A stretch of DNA of 64,000 bases from NCBI GenBank assembly GCA_963277665.1, contig OY728125.1, forward strand, positions 1,711,092,889 to 1,711,156,888, given 5' to 3'. Below are positions 38,340 to 51,989 of this stretch, in pieces. The stretch's first letter is position 1. Each line of letters starts with the position of its first letter. Made by a program: the position numbers and the translations under genes. This DNA is from Viscum album (Eukaryota; Streptophyta; Magnoliopsida; Santalales; Viscaceae). The notes beneath the pieces are model-generated. The model did no database searches, was not told the origin of the DNA, and saw nothing but the letters and a program-made list of their open reading frames with translations.

Positions 38340-41300
38340 TGCTCATAGACACATACTTTACACTCTTTCTTTGATACTAGCTATACAATCCTAGTTATAA
38401 TAATCAATTATTTTAAAAAATAAATAACTATTATTGAATCTATTACATATGAAGGATAATTTTTAGGATTTAATATTTATATAATTAAGACTCATTATAA
38501 AATAATAAATTCTATGTCTTCTCAACCAATGGATATTTTTTCCATTATATATATATATATGAAATTACTCAATTCATGATAATTATTCAACATATTCCAT
38601 AAATTCTTCAACACATTCTATCCTTGTAGAAATTTTACAAGTACTAATTTTCATTATAACACGTGGAACAAGAAAATAAGAAATAATTGAGCTCAAATGC
38701 TTAGTAGGGGAAATATATTACTGATGAAATCCTGGAATAAACATGGAATACACATTATGGATGGAAGATGTAAATAACATGAAGAAATAATCAATTTGAA
38801 ATAGAAATCATGATATATCCATGAGAATAAATGAAAATAGGGATATAAAAAATGTTAACCTCATACTGATGGAATTCATAATTGTGGACATTAAAAACCA
38901 ACTAACATGGACTTGTGCCAAGACATTTACTTGTAATCGTGACCATAGTCAATATATCTTACTGAATTGGAGAGACATAAACAAAATACCTAAAACCTAT
39001 TTTTGTTTCATTGGACATTCCAATTCATAATGAGTATATATAATTATGGGTTCCACCCATCTCCTAATTATGCCCAATTCATTTACCAAAACAGTTAACA
39101 AGACTTTTTTTATTCCCTAAGGAATCTCTCACTGAATAAAATCATGGATTTTCATATAGTGAATAATATGGAATATCAATACATGATTAAACTATGTTAA
39201 CAACCAATAATAAACAAGAGTTTTAATACTTTTCCCAATTTTAATTAATGAGATACCATGAGCATAACCCATCTAGAGGAAGATGGTCGATGGTTAAACA
39301 ATAAATAGTAAACTTGTCAACAATCATCCATATTCGAATAAAAAAAATAATTCTAATACTTTTACCCCTGTAAAAAGAATAAATTACATTCTAAGTTAAA
39401 ATAAATAAATCTGAATTTTTTAAAATGTGTTGTTCACAATATTTATAGCATAGAAATATGGATAATTCAAAATTGGAATGACATGATCATAACCAATCTA
39501 GAAAAAGATGTTGGACGACTGTAAAGGGACATAACCCAAGAAGTGAGGAATATTCATAAAATTATTTAAGTGTTAGGAATGTATATCCCCATAGAGAATA
39601 AGGTAGAATACCACATAATGAAATCAAAGTGTAAAATTCACCCAAAATATTTGAAATAAGTACGAAGAATGACTATAACTTAATAAAAGGAAAATTTGTT
39701 ACTAAAAATCCTTACAACCAGGGAAACATTTGAATCAATTAAAGATTGAATAAGAGAACATTATTTGGATATTAAATATCATTTAAATGAAATATTATGA
39801 TAAAAATATAACCATAGGTGGTGAATACACTATAAAAATTAAATATGGTGCATAAAATGTATCATGTGTTTGAGAATTAGACTTGACACCACGAAAACCC
39901 ATGTGGCTTGAGTAACACATTAATAAAAAATCATTGAAATATAAGTTTTGTAATTTAAATTCCAATAACATGACTAAAATATAATTAAATATAAGTTATA
40001 TAAATTAATAAATGTATAAACAAAAAAAGTTAGACTAGGTTCATAATAACAAATATGCCTTAAAGAGAGAAATTTGAGACGAAAACCCTTACCTTAGTCC
40101 TAATTTATTCTCCAATTGCAGCAAACATTCTGAATAATTAAATTAAGTTCATTAAAAAGATAATAAATAACTTTATTAATTACTATAAACATTTTTAATC
40201 CCCATTTACAATCAATCAATATTCATATATATTACATATCTTTTACCTATTTTTATCACCGGGTGTAATTAATCTCTATTGCTTGGAACTAGCTTCATAT
40301 GAATTGTGTAGGTATTATTTTTTATTATAAATAAAATAATTAAAATATAATTAAAGGTACTATAATAGATGTTCCATTATATCTATTATGGTTAAAATTC
40401 ATTTCATTCTAGTTTTGATTATAAAACATGAATATAAAATTGACGATGATTAGGTTTCAGTGATTCTGAACACGTAGAAGGTATTTTGTTAATGAATGAA
40501 TTAAATGCTAATATAACACTACCAAAAACCAAAAAATATCATTTTTTTATTTAAATTATATTAAACTTTTAAATATGTTCTTATAGTCATACATTACATA
40601 AATTAATAATATTTTTTCTGTTAGTTGTTAACCCGACTCAAATAATATCTAACTATGTTTAATGGATGATTAAGGGATGGTTTAGTTATATTATAATTAT
40701 AAAATAATCATAATGATATTAGTTTTTTCTTATTAGTGCAATATTTCCTATTTTTAAAGGACTATGAAGAGAAGATAATTTATATAAATCAAGTTCATAG
40801 AAATTATAGATCTGTATCATTTAAGTATAATTATTTTAAATGATTATGTTATTGATGATAATTTGTTAATAATATAATTAATATGTTATTTAAATTTTCG
40901 GAACATATACTTAAAGATATTATAAAAATCATATTTATATTTTAATATAATCTTTGTTTCACTCTTTGTATGGAAGTGGAGCAAAACAAAACCTATTATG
41001 TTGTGATGATGGAAGTATGCACAATGCACGAATGAAAATTTGTTTTCTTAATGGATGAGGTATATGAATAAAAAATGATAATACCCTTATTATATTTAAA
41101 TTAAAATATATAAATGATTAAAATATCAATACATTAATATTCTAATAATATATTTTGAATAAGATAATTAAGAATAAAACTAAGTAGTTGATTGTATTCA
41201 CACTTGGGACTTAAATTTTATTTAGAAGTCTCTTGGAAATTGAAGTGATTAGAATAAATATTAGTAAATAGGGGATTATGTTCTTGGGATTGGCTTCTAG

Positions 41301-42748
41301 GAAGAATAAATAATAATTGTTCAAATTTGAAATTTTAAGGTGATTTATATCATTGAACGGTGTATGTTTTATGTTTTTTTATGTAAAAGTCATGGATTGT
41401 TTGGAAACACCTTTACATTATTTTAATATTGAAATGTCCTTTTCAAGGTCCCAAGGCTCATAAGACGAAAAACATATAGGAAAAATATGTATTTTTTCTA
41501 TAAAAACTCAACCATTTGATTAAATGTATGTTTTTTAATGTTTTAGGATTGTTACACTTGGTTAAACTCAATTTACACCTTTCAATTTTACCATGATAAT
41601 TAATGTTTAACCTTTTCTAAATAATTGTAAATTAAAAAAAATTAAAATTGAACTTATGAACTAATTTTAATTCTATAATTTAAATTTTAATAAAAATTTT
41701 ATCAAATAATATATATATATAAAGTTAATTTTAAAATGAAAACACTTAAACATGTAAAACATTTTTTTAGAAAATCTCAATTTTTTTAAATATGTATACT
41801 TATATATATATATGATACAATTATCATAATTACTGATTTTAAAGTCATAATCTTATTTATTATGAATTTAATAAAATGTATGAGGCTTCCAGTGCTAGAT
41901 AAAATAGAATCTAACCTTGAAAATACTAGATTTAAAGAGATGACCAATTTTTTTAAAATGTTATTAACATTTTACATTTGTTTTAAAAATGATTGGCATA
42001 AGTTTTCTATGATAAAATAAAATTTGAAAATGCATAATGATATCAGACAATTTAATTTTTATTAATTTAATGGTTTTTTAATCTTATAGTTTATGCTTAT
42101 ATAGTTACAAAATCATGGAAATTATAATATTCATAAATCCCACATTTCTCAACTAAAAATCAACCATTTTATAAATGATCAGAAAATCATAGAATGTAAA
42201 TTTTTATTATAGGAATAAAAAATTATGGTCATTTTATTAATTTAAAATTCTAATTTTTTAATAAAATCATAAAATTAATGAATACCTTTTAATTTAAAAA
42301 ATTAAATTTTCAAATAATAACAATTATTTTTATTATTTCAAATCATCTACCAATTAAATTGGTGTTAACCAATTATTATTATAATAAATAACATATCATT
42401 AATAATATGTTTGTTTAAATAGAAACATGTATATCATAAAATTAAATTTTCAAGGAGAATAAATTTATAAATAATAAATGATTTTATTATTAATTTTTGG
42501 TAAACTAACTAAATTTTGTTTATATTTGCAGTAAAATTTATTTTCAATACACATATATTTCATACAACATCCACTCATATTAATTCCTAATAATTAAATT
42601 GATAAGTTTAAATGGTCATACTTAAACATTTATATTTTATCTAAACATATCAATGTTTTGTTTCGGTTTGGTGCTATGTACAGAGCAAGATATTGAACAA
42701 ATGGACTTATTTAAATGTAATCATATTTTAGAATTTTTTGGTGTTACA
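38340..42748 (-). mobile_element. 3' LTR of element E (about 4.4 kb)
   Basis: On the minus strand it starts TGTAACACC at 42748, right after a polypurine tract. Its left end aligns with 44666 onward (CTCATAGACACATACTTTAC against CTCATAGACGCATACTTTAC). The stretch 38340-41190 matches 44666-45712 plus 56315-58115. A box copy lies at 40975-41040. It is AT-rich with no coding content. Confidence 0.75.
40975..41040 (-). repeat. conserved LTR box in E 3' LTR
   Basis: A degraded copy: the minus strand reads TTCATTCGTGCATTGTGCAT and on to TTGTTTTGCTCC. It is recognised by alignment with the clearer copy at 57890-57955. Confidence 0.4.
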
Positions 42749-42766
42749 TTCTTCCCCCTTAAATAA
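42749..42766 (-). other. polypurine tract of element E
   Basis: The minus strand reads TTATTTAAGGGGGAAGAA directly before TGTAACACC. It has the same layout as in A, D and F. Confidence 0.7.
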
Positions 42767-44665
42767 ATTTAAATGTTATAGTTTGACTCATAAGATCAGA
42801 GTAATATCTATATGGAAATCATAATTATCCATACACTACTAGATTATCATGGGTTTTTTTAAGGCATAGAATTAAAATGATCAATATGAAAAAATAATTA
42901 CAAGTGAATTATTATGAATAATAAGATGAATATTTAAACTCAATATGTCTCGATTTATAATACTATAATACTTGATTATATTTCTTCCAACCCAATATGT
43001 ATTATAATAAGTTCACCGTATATCACTATCATCATAACAAATATCATTCTTGGTTCAACCTAGGTCACATTGAGTTGTGATCTTGAATAGTTATTAAGCT
43101 AATCCTTAAAAATGAGATCCTAAAATAGCATTAACTTTGTTAAAATTTTATAAACCCAATAATCATTGAAATATATGCTCGCAAAAACTAACTTATATTT
43201 TCTAAAAAACATCAGTCATTTCTACAATCATATACCCTAAATAAAATACATTTAACAAAACCTAATTGAATCCCAATACATTAATACACAACAGGATTAT
43301 ATATTCCTCCAAAAATTAACTCTATACATATCTATTAAATGTTATTAAGTTCTTGTTCATGAGGTCACATTCATAGTCACTTTATATCATAGTCCAAAAA
43401 AATTGATGAACTTATCTAAAACTATCATGAATCAATTATAAATTCCAAGTTTACTAATTACTATCAAATGTAATTCTTCAAAATCAAGTCACCCTTTATT
43501 ATCCCAATGTTATATGTATGTTATATTTAAGAGTAATCCATACCTAATTAATGTGTTCTCAAATAGTTATACCAAAAAATATAACTTTTTCATAAAATAA
43601 CATTTCAAGTTTATTGAAACTGTTTAAAATACATTTCCATACCCTTAAAGATGAACTACAGAAAAACAATCGTTTTATGTTTCACATAATCCAAAATAAC
43701 ATTTTGAGTATACCAAAATGTTATAGATAAATATTAATTCACTAATTAAAATAGAAAAGAGTATCAATATTTATTTTATATAATGAAATTATCCTCACAA
43801 CCATATGTAAGACTAGGAAACTAACCTTTTCCATCTTAACAGAAATATACTAAAATGAAAAACCATTTACATATTATCCCTTATTCAGTTATAGGACTTT
43901 GTGTTTATTTATTACATACCACAATCTGATTTATTTTCATGATCCTGTTTCAATAAAATACAAAAAAAAACATGGATATGATCAAATAAAAAATAAGATT
44001 ATGAAAACAACAATTTGAATATTTCTTCACCTATAAAACCATTTTTCTAAAATATGATAATTTTGAATCAAACTACGACTCTATTTGTTCAATCCTAGGG
44101 TATCCATCCTCATTTTTATAGTAAGTTATCGAACCTTATTTGCTTACATCATTCTTAAATCCTTGATAATGATTTTTAAATATAATGTTATTAACAAAAG
44201 AAGAACCCTAAGGAGTGTCAAAATAGGTGTTACATTGGGAATATTTGGCACTCACTAGATGAAGAATAAGTTACTACCCAATCTAACCTTTTGGTCTTAT
44301 TTCGACTAGGTACATCGGTACTAGTTCCTTCTTATACTTTTATTATTGAGACAAGGATATAATTTCTAGGAAAACCACACACCCAAGACTTATAAAAAAC
44401 TTTATGTTTTCATCCTATACTTAGACTAATTATAAAAACATTAACTAATGTTTTATTACCCAAATCCCCAAATAAAATGTTCATTATTAGCTTAACATTA
44501 AATTATATAATTATCCCAAAGGGTTATCTATACCTTTTAATTCACCATCAATACTTTCTTATCAACATTAAAATTACATCCAAGAAACATAGGAATCTCC
44601 AATGTTATCTAAATCTTTTATTTTATACAAAATGTGACGTCCCCGAACTTCTCACCAAGATTCAT
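42749..44665 (-). mobile_element. internal domain of element E, no pol
   Basis: This 1.9-kb domain lies between polypurine tract and 5' LTR. On the minus strand a leader block near 44285-44390 (CTAGGTACATCGGTACTAGT as read on the plus strand) aligns with the leaders of A, D and F, and an ATGGTTTTATAGGTGAAG stretch near 44030-44045 corresponds to the acceptor-like region of F. I found no gag knuckle and no pol motif. The primer site is only a faint relic near 44650-44662. Confidence 0.6.
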
Positions 44666-45712
44666 TTCTCATAGACGCATACTTTACATACATGATTTTA
44701 TACCAACTATAAAATCTTTGATATAACTATCTATTATTTAAAAATAATTAAAGAATATTGAATCTATTACATTCATTTTTTTATGTTTAGAGTATTATGT
44801 AATTATAATACATCATTAAAAAATAATGTCTATGACTTCTCAATTAATGGATTTTTTACATTATATATATAAAACAACTCAATTCATGATAAGTCTACAA
44901 TATCTCTCATAAATTATTCCACATGTGTTATAATTATAAACACGTCACATGTAAAAATTTTCATTATAAATTTGCCAATGGAAGGATAATAAAGTGGTGA
45001 TATAAAACACTTAGTAAGGGAAATATATAACAAAAGAAATTATGGAATAAACATCGAATAAATATTAATGAAGGAATAGCTAAACAACATGAATCCATAA
45101 AAAACTTGAAACTGAGAGGATTATATATCTATTAAAATAAATAAAACCATAGAAATAAATAATAATGATATCATACTATTGGAATTCATAATTTTATACA
45201 TTAAAATATTATAGTCAAGGACTTGTTCCAAGACATTTACTTATCATCGAGACCGAAATCATGACATCTTGCTAAATTGGGAAGACATATACCAAATACC
45301 CAAACTTGTTTTGTCTCATGAGACCAGTCAGTGTGTCAAGGGGATTTATAATTATGTGCCCCACCCATCACCTAATCATGTACAATACATTCACCATAAG
45401 AGTTATCATGAAATTTATTAGTATTCCCTAAGGAACATTATACAGAATAAAAACATAGCTATCTATATAATGAAGAATGTTGAATATCAATACATGGTTA
45501 ACCCATGTTAATAGTAAATAATCACTAATAATCATCATAATTTATTCCATGTCAATAAAAGTGATAACATAATCACAACCCATCTGGAGGAAGAAGGTGT
45601 ATGGTTACACAATACATATCAAACTTTTCAATAATCATTAATATGGAAACAATAACATAAAAAATGCCAACAAATTCCCCATTTTAATAGTATAAATAAT
45701 ATCCTAGGGGGA
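44666..45712 (-). mobile_element. 5' LTR of element E, first part
   Basis: Aligns with 38340 to about 39400 (for example CATCTGGAGGAAGAAGGTG at 45582 and CATCTAGAGGAAGATGGTC at 39270). It is interrupted at 45712 by element F and resumes at 56315. Confidence 0.75.
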
Positions 45713-48510
45713 TGTAACTACCCAAACTTTTTAATAATATTTGTCTCCTAAATTTGTGTGTTATTTCATTTTTTACACCATAAAACCATATCCTTTAATT
45801 AATGAAGTGATACCATTGGGTTTAAACTGTTATATGATTGTTGGTCTATATGACCATTGGAAAATAAACTCTTATAATGATTGTTCACATATACAAGTGA
45901 TATTGGTTAATTAATATAGAAAGAAGAGTCGATGGCCTCATCCTATATACTCAGGCCGTGCGAAGCCCATCTGTCAGAGCATGGGAAGGAGGTAGCATCT
46001 CGGGGATTTTGTCTAGACTAAGCCCAAGATGAGCTTCAACATATGAAGAATGAATGAAATTTCCTAAGGGAGAAGTTCAAGATGATAGAAATCACCACTC
46101 GTGCTATGTTTTCCGAGCCGCCCCAATATTCTATCTCCACAGCACACCTTACACTTAGGTCCTATGCGGGTGTTATAAAGAGATATATAACGAGACCTTA
46201 GTTACATTGTTTAATTGTTTTATATAAATAAAATTGTTATTTCATATTAAGTTAATTTTTTGAATTTCAAATGTGTGGATAAATGTAGGATGAATTTCTA
46301 TATTATTGAAGAATTTTGGAAAAAGGGGCATTTTAAAATATTTTTTTAAACTTTAATTAATTATTAATGTGAAATGATTTTTTGAAAATGGTCTTCTACA
46401 ATTGTGACCAGTAAGAAATTTAGAGTCTAATAAGACCAACATAGTTTTTGGTGAATAGTAAAGTATGAATAGTAATATACCCTTTTGAATAGTAATTAAT
46501 AGTAATGAATAGTAAATTGGCCAAAAAATAGTAACTTCACCCATGAATGTATAAATATAATATAGACATCTTAAAAGTGAAATAATGATCTGAATATAAG
46601 TATTGGTATTTTTGTATGACATAAATATTTTAATTACAATTTTATAATTAATTCAATAATTTAAAATAAAAATTTATTTTCATAAAATGTAATCCTAAAT
46701 TTTTACTTTATTGTCTTATAGTTATACGATAATTTTATGGGACCTTGATTACTTTTACAAGGTGTTACAAAATAATTTATTGTTTTAGAGTTGTTTTTTT
46801 GAATAAATAATGATTTTATTTAAAAATTAAATTAAATATATTTAGAAAATTATTTTAATAAAATGGAGTAACATTTTTGATTTCAGAGTATCGATATTAG
46901 GGTAGGGTGAATTTTTGGGATTTTTCTGAAATAGTTGAATTTCCAGTGAATAGTAAAAATACATTTTTGATTTTTGGTTGTTTAATGACATCATTGATGA
47001 TGTAATAATGATGTAATAAATCTGGTCGACATGCAAATAGTATGATATGTTATGACGTACCATGGGCAAATACCACGGTCAATACCATGATTTTTCAAAA
47101 AACCACCGATGAGGTGTCCCTTGGAAATTAATTAAATATTCCCTCACTTTTCCTTTAAATACCAATCCATTACCTCATTCATTTCCTTCAAAAATCCTCC
47201 CCAACTAATCTCTGGTATTTCTACCTCCCAAAAAGTACTCCCAAGGTGCCCTCAAGTCCCCCAAGGTCTCAACCATCAAACTTTAGAAGATACTCTTCAA
47301 GGCAATGGAACCTTTCACCCTCCACTTTTTAGTCGTGATTTCCTTTATGTTATGACTTTTAGTTTCCCTATTCTTATGTGGGGGTATGTTCTTATATATT
47401 CTTATTACATTCCATTTCATATACAAATGATGATAGACCCTTTCTAATGTCATCAATTTATTTTTTGAATTTTTCTGCGGCGCCGTTAGGCTGCTGAATT
47501 TTTGGTAAACGAAATAGCATATTCTCTTTTCTTTCATGTTTCCTTTTCATGTGTTATGTCATTAAAATATCCATACCATGATCTTATTATGTACCCATAC
47601 TGTATTATAAATAATTTTTGAGTGGTTGACCCTTATCCCCTTTCTTTTTAAGGTTTATAAATTGATGTTATGTAGCCGTTATGCTGCAGAATTTTCGTGT
47701 CAAAATATCTCTCTTTTTCTCAATGTATTCTCTTGTATTATTTGTGTGGATACCCAAATCTATTTTCATTTCTATGGGTATTCATTAATATATAAAATTG
47801 ATCTATTTGATTCTGGAGTTTACATACATATAACCCTCACTCCCTTTCCATGTGTTATAAATGACAAAATGGTCTTATTTTTAAGTACTTTTTAAACATC
47901 ATGATTTTGACATGAATCCCATTTATTTTATTCTATTTGGGTTGTTTATGAAATTTTTGATTTTGATATATTTGGCGCACATGAAAATAAATAAATATTA
48001 AGGGTGCTCCCTAATATTTCTCCAATGCATTGGGTAAATAATTAATCTATAGAAATGAGAAGTTTCACAATACCTTGGTGAATAACCTTGGTAATGTTTT
48101 TATGACACCTTGGGAATGAAACTTGGTGATATGTTCCAGGATGTATAAATGAATTTTTGTCGCCACATATTCAAATTGTGATTCAAGTTATTTTTTTACG
48201 ATATTCCTATTTTTCGGTGGCTCATGTCTTATGGTTTTCATCACGTTCTTATTGATATCACAAGAAAAATGATTCCCTTTATTTCATTACTAGGCCTTCT
48301 GCTCAACCTTTACATTGATGTATGTCTCCATGTTATAAGATGAAGCAATTTTACTTAGTATGAACTTATGATGAAGCCTTACAAGTGGATTAGAATAATT
48401 TTTTACATTTTGTCATGTTTTATGTTCCTGATTTCCAAGACATTGGACTTTAAAGATCTTTTGTTTGTAAAATGTAATGGAAAGTTATGTAATAAAAAAG
48501 AGGGATGCCA
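45713..48510 (+). mobile_element. 5' LTR of element F (2.8 kb)
   Basis: TGTAACTACCC to GGGATGCCA. It aligns end to end with 53503-56314. In the first ~150 aligned bases I count about 21 differences. The flanks TAGGGGGA (45705-45712) and TAGGGGA (56315-56321) are the probable target duplication, with one G gained or lost. The TATA and donor-equivalent lie at 47154-47303. Confidence 0.85.
47154..47303 (+). promoter_or_regulatory. TATA-like site and decayed donor of F 5' LTR
   Basis: TTTAAATA at 47154 corresponds to TATAAATA in the 3' LTR. CTTCAAG followed by GCAATGG at 47302 corresponds to a clean CAAG-GTAAGGG at 55102, so the GT has become GC here. Confidence 0.5.
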
Positions 48511-48514
48511 AAGT

Positions 48515-48524
48515 TGGTATCAAA
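48515..48524 (+). other. primer binding site of element F
   Basis: TGGTATCAAA lies four bases after the LTR end: the initiator-Met tRNA complement TGGTATCAGA with one change. Confidence 0.8.
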
Positions 48525-48963
48525 ATAATTTTTAGTTATTTATGGAAATTGGGCTATGAAAACTTTAGGAAGAATCCTATATAAATGTTTAAATATAAGA
48601 AAACTTTCTGGTATTTTGGTGAGTATTGAGTAAGTGGTTTATCAAGAAAATACATCACTATCTGGATATGAGTAGGTAGAGGCGGATCTGGCACAGATGT
48701 ACCTAGGAGTGAAAACTCCGACAAGGTGTTTCAGGCCGAACCCAGGGTATCCTGGTACATGACAATGAGCCTTTCTGCAGTCTTGGTTATGACACTCCTA
48801 GGGGATATGTTTTGTTAATCATAATCTTTTTATGAATCATAATGAAGGATTTATAGAGAAATGTAATTGTTTAAAGCATGAAGTTTTAATACATAAAATA
48901 CTTTATGGTTAAAATATTTGTAAATCAAATAAGTTTCTCACTATGGTTTTATTATTCAAGAAA
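48525..48963 (+). mobile_element. leader of element F
   Basis: Untranslated leader. The block at 48655-48750 (ATCTGGATA, then GGCGGATCTGGCACAGATGTA, then CCTAGG) recurs in A, D and E and may include packaging signals. It ends with a T-rich stretch and an AG at 48959-48960, immediately before the gag ATG at 48964. Confidence 0.55.
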
Positions 48964-50050
48964 ATGGAGGGCAACAGGAGGAACCGTGGAAATTTTGACC
49001 ACAATTGATTATGCGCTGACGACCCTCTGATGGATGTCATAATGGAAACTTTTAGGCGAATGATGAACAAACTGACTCAAGTTATGGGAAATAACATAAA
49101 TCAAGATGAGATATTGATCTCATCGCAAAGGGAAAAACATTATGTTGAACCCTATATGCGTCAATGACCACCAACCTTCTATGGATTTACTGACCCATTG
49201 ATTGCTGAATAGTGGATCAGCTATATCGAGAAGATCTTTTCTGTGATCTACTATTCAGAGCAAGAGAAGTTCACCCTAGCTATCTATCTCTTAGAGAGAG
49301 AATAAGATCAGTGGTGAGAACTGGTTAAAAATACAAGGCCAGGAGTTGAGGTTGAAGCTATGGAGTGGTAAGAGTTTAAAGGGATCTTCTTCAGCATGTA
49401 TTTCCCTCAATCGATGAGAACAAGAATGGGGAAAGAGTTTCTCGAGATGAATTAGAAGGAGAATGAATCTGTGGGATGCTACGAGATGAACATCACAAGG
49501 CTTTCACATTACACCTATAGCTTTGTCATGGATCCAAATGGGAAGGTTGATAGATTCTTCGGTGGACTGACACCTCATCTGTGGAAGAATATAGCCAACT
49601 GAGATTACGATAGCTATGTGGAGATCGTGTGATGTGCGATGAAAGTTGAACTGGAGTTTGGTTAGACGCAATGGTCTCATAAATCCAATGAAAAGAAAAG
49701 ATTGATGGATCCATGCTTGGGGAGGATCTTCGATCATGGAAGAGGAGGAAAGAAAGCGCAATGTCCCATGTATAATAAATAATGGAATAAGAATTCAGGG
49801 ACCTCTTGCTCGAGAGAGAGGAATTCTACAAGTGTGGAAGAGATGGCCCTATCGCACAATTTTTTTTAGTGAGGTGAAGCCACAACTTCCCAACACTAAG
49901 GACAATGGAAAGATGGTGCATGAACAATGTGATATCCGATGATATAAGTGTGGACAACTTGGACACATTTCCAATCACTATCCAAATCAGAGGGTAGTGG
50001 AGGGAAATCACCATCAGCCTCAGCATAGGCCAAGGGAGCAAGTTCATGAT
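48964..50050 (+). pseudogene. gag relic of element F (Tekay-like)
   Basis: The ATG at 48964 follows the leader. Readable pieces run nearly in one frame: MEGNRRNRGNFDHN, then PLMDVIMETFRRMMNKLTQV, PPTFYGFTDPLIAE, WISYIEKIF, EFKGIFFSMYFPQSMRTRMG, KEFLEMN, and PNGKVDRFFGGLTPHLWKNI. These follow the order of Tekay gag (matrix/capsid region). The zinc knuckle at 49940-49975 reads a stop, then YKCGQLGHISNHY: the first Cys is a stop (TGA) and the last Cys is Tyr, so two of four ligands are gone. About a dozen stops occur, mostly explicable by C-to-T change (Q-R-P-P read as Q-stop-P-P). Confidence 0.8.
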
Positions 50051-50500
50051 TTTGCAATCACTACGGCTGATGTTGACATGCCAAATGATGTTGTGGAAGG
50101 TAATCTTATTGTTATCTCAAAGCTAGTAAGTAATTTTTTTATTTTGGATCTACGAATTCCTTTATTTCCTCCAAGTTTGCAATGAATTTAGAATCAACCC
50201 CAAATTATCTAAAAGTAGAGTTATCATTATAGACTCTTTGTGGGATTATCCAAGAATTGTCAGTGTTTATAAACTCTAGTATTTACTTTATTGAGCACAA
50301 TCTTATTTCAAATCTAGTAGTCATTCCCATGATGGAATTTTATGTTATAATAGGGATGGACTAGCTCTCAAAGGATAATGCTAAGATAAAATGTAAACGC
50401 AAGGAAATCTCAGTAGTATTGAATGAGAAAACTACAATTATCTTCCAAGGAGAGATATATCAACTTGATATTTGTATAGAATAACCTTATATATCCTTAT
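50051..50500 (+). pseudogene. aspartic protease relic of element F
   Basis: After a poorly conserved entry near 50080-50290, the tail reads MMEFYVIIGMD, a stop in place of the usual Trp, then LSKDNAKIKCKRKEIS. This is the DVILGMDWLSxxxAxIxCxxKxV block of gypsy protease. The DSG entry motif was not found intact (VYKLSSIYF-like text near 50270-50300). It follows gag directly, as the family requires. Not functional. Confidence 0.65.
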
Positions 50501-50569
50501 TTATGGAGTTGATTAGTGAAGAAGTAAAAGGAAATTAGAGTTTGAGGATAGAATAATTACCCATCATTT

Positions 50570-51411
50570 AGGTATACATTGGCATATTTCCCGAGGAGTT
50601 ACCCGAACCTCCCATAGAAAGAGAGGTAGAGTTCTCCATTGAACTCGTACCAGGGTCTCATCCGATATCTAAGACCCCGTATAGGACGGAAAATGTGAAG
50701 CTAGATTAATTAAAGAAACAACTCCAATATCTTTTGTAGAAGGGGTTTATCTGAACGAGTGTGTCTCCTTGAAGAGAACCTGTTCTCTTTGTGAAGAAGA
50801 AGGATGTATAGATGCGGATATGCGTTGATTATAGGGAACTAAATGGGATCATAGTGAAGAACAAATACCCTCTTCCAAGATTTGATGACTTATTTGACCA
50901 TCTTCGTGGGGCTCAATTCTTCTCTACGATTGATCTTCGATCTAGTTATAATCAATTGAGGGCGAGGAAAGAATATATTCCAAAAGTTTCCTTCCAATAA
51001 AGATATGGGAATTATGATTTTGTTATTATGCCCTTCAGATTGACTAATTCTCCTTTTATTTTTATGGATTTGATGAATAGAGTCTTTAAGGACAACCTTG
51101 ATAACATTGTGGTAGTATTTATTGATGATATTCTGATATATTCTAAAATTCGCAAGGAGTATTAGGATTATCCAAGGGGTATTTTGAAAAATCTACAGAA
51201 GGAAAGGCCTTTTGGGATGTTCAGAAAATGTGATTTCTGGTTACAACAAGTTTCTTTCTTGGGGAACATTATTACCAATGAAGGAATCACAGTTGACCCT
51301 GTAAAGACCAAAGTTATAGAGGAGTGGCGTCATCCTACAATAATAACTGAGATTCGTAGTTTCCTTGGATTATCCGGATATTATAGGAGGGTTGTGAAAA
51401 AAATTCCATGA
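50570..51411 (+). pseudogene. reverse transcriptase relic of element F
   Basis: The best-preserved domain of the window. Blocks in order: [15 protein letters not shown] near 50645, then [74 protein letters not shown], and [15 protein letters not shown] with the catalytic FIDD intact. After a stop follow FGMFRKCDFWLQQVSFLG and EIRSFLGLSGYYRRVVKKI, the thumb and connection. All are in Ty3/gypsy order. Stops interrupt the frame at about 50707, 50998 and 51163, so no full enzyme can be made, but the phylogenetic signal should be good. It belongs to Tekay/Del chromoviruses together with the chromodomain downstream. Confidence 0.9.
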
Positions 51412-51965
51412 CGTTCTAATCCATTAACCAAGTTAACTCGAAAAGGGGTCTAGTTCATCTGGGAAAAAGTGTGTGATGAAGGTTTCCAAGAGCTGAAGAA
51501 GATATTGGTTACTGTACCCATGTTAACTCTGACCTCAAGTGAAGAAGGATTCATTTTTTTAGCGACACAACTCTGAAAGGGTTTGGGTGAGTCCTTATGA
51601 AAAATGAAAAAGTTATTGATTATGCATCTCGACAGTTGAAGACTCATGAGTAGAACTATCCTACGTATGATCTGGAGCTGGCTGCGGTCGTTTTTGTTCT
51701 GAAGATATGGAGGCACTATAGTTATGGGGAGTAATGTGATATATACAAAGATCATCAAAGTTTGAAGTATATTTTCAAACAAAAGGAATTGAACATGAGG
51801 TAGAGGAGATGGTTGGAACTTATAAAAGACTATGATTTTTCAATTCATTATCATCCCAGAAGTGAAAACAAAGTCACTGATATGTTAAGCAAGAAAGAAC
51901 CAGTTATTATTTCCATGATGAGGATTCAAAGATATCCTTTGATCAATGACCTAGTAAAGATGGAA
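51412..51965 (+). pseudogene. RNase H relic of element F
   Basis: Starts after the RT connection block (NPLTKLTRKGV, then a stop, FIWEKVCDEGFQELKKIL). The first catalytic Asp region is frameshifted (SDTTLKGFG near 51572). Then comes VIDYASRQLKTHE, stop, NYPTYDLELAAVVFVLKIWR, HYSYG, and LKDYDF-type LIKDYDFSIHYHPRSENKVT ending DMLSKKEP, the standard C-terminal block (DYxxxIxYHPGKANxVADxLSR). Three or more stops; inactive. It links RT and integrase as usual. Confidence 0.85.
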
Positions 51966-51989
51966 ATGGGAATTATAAGGTAAGGGACA

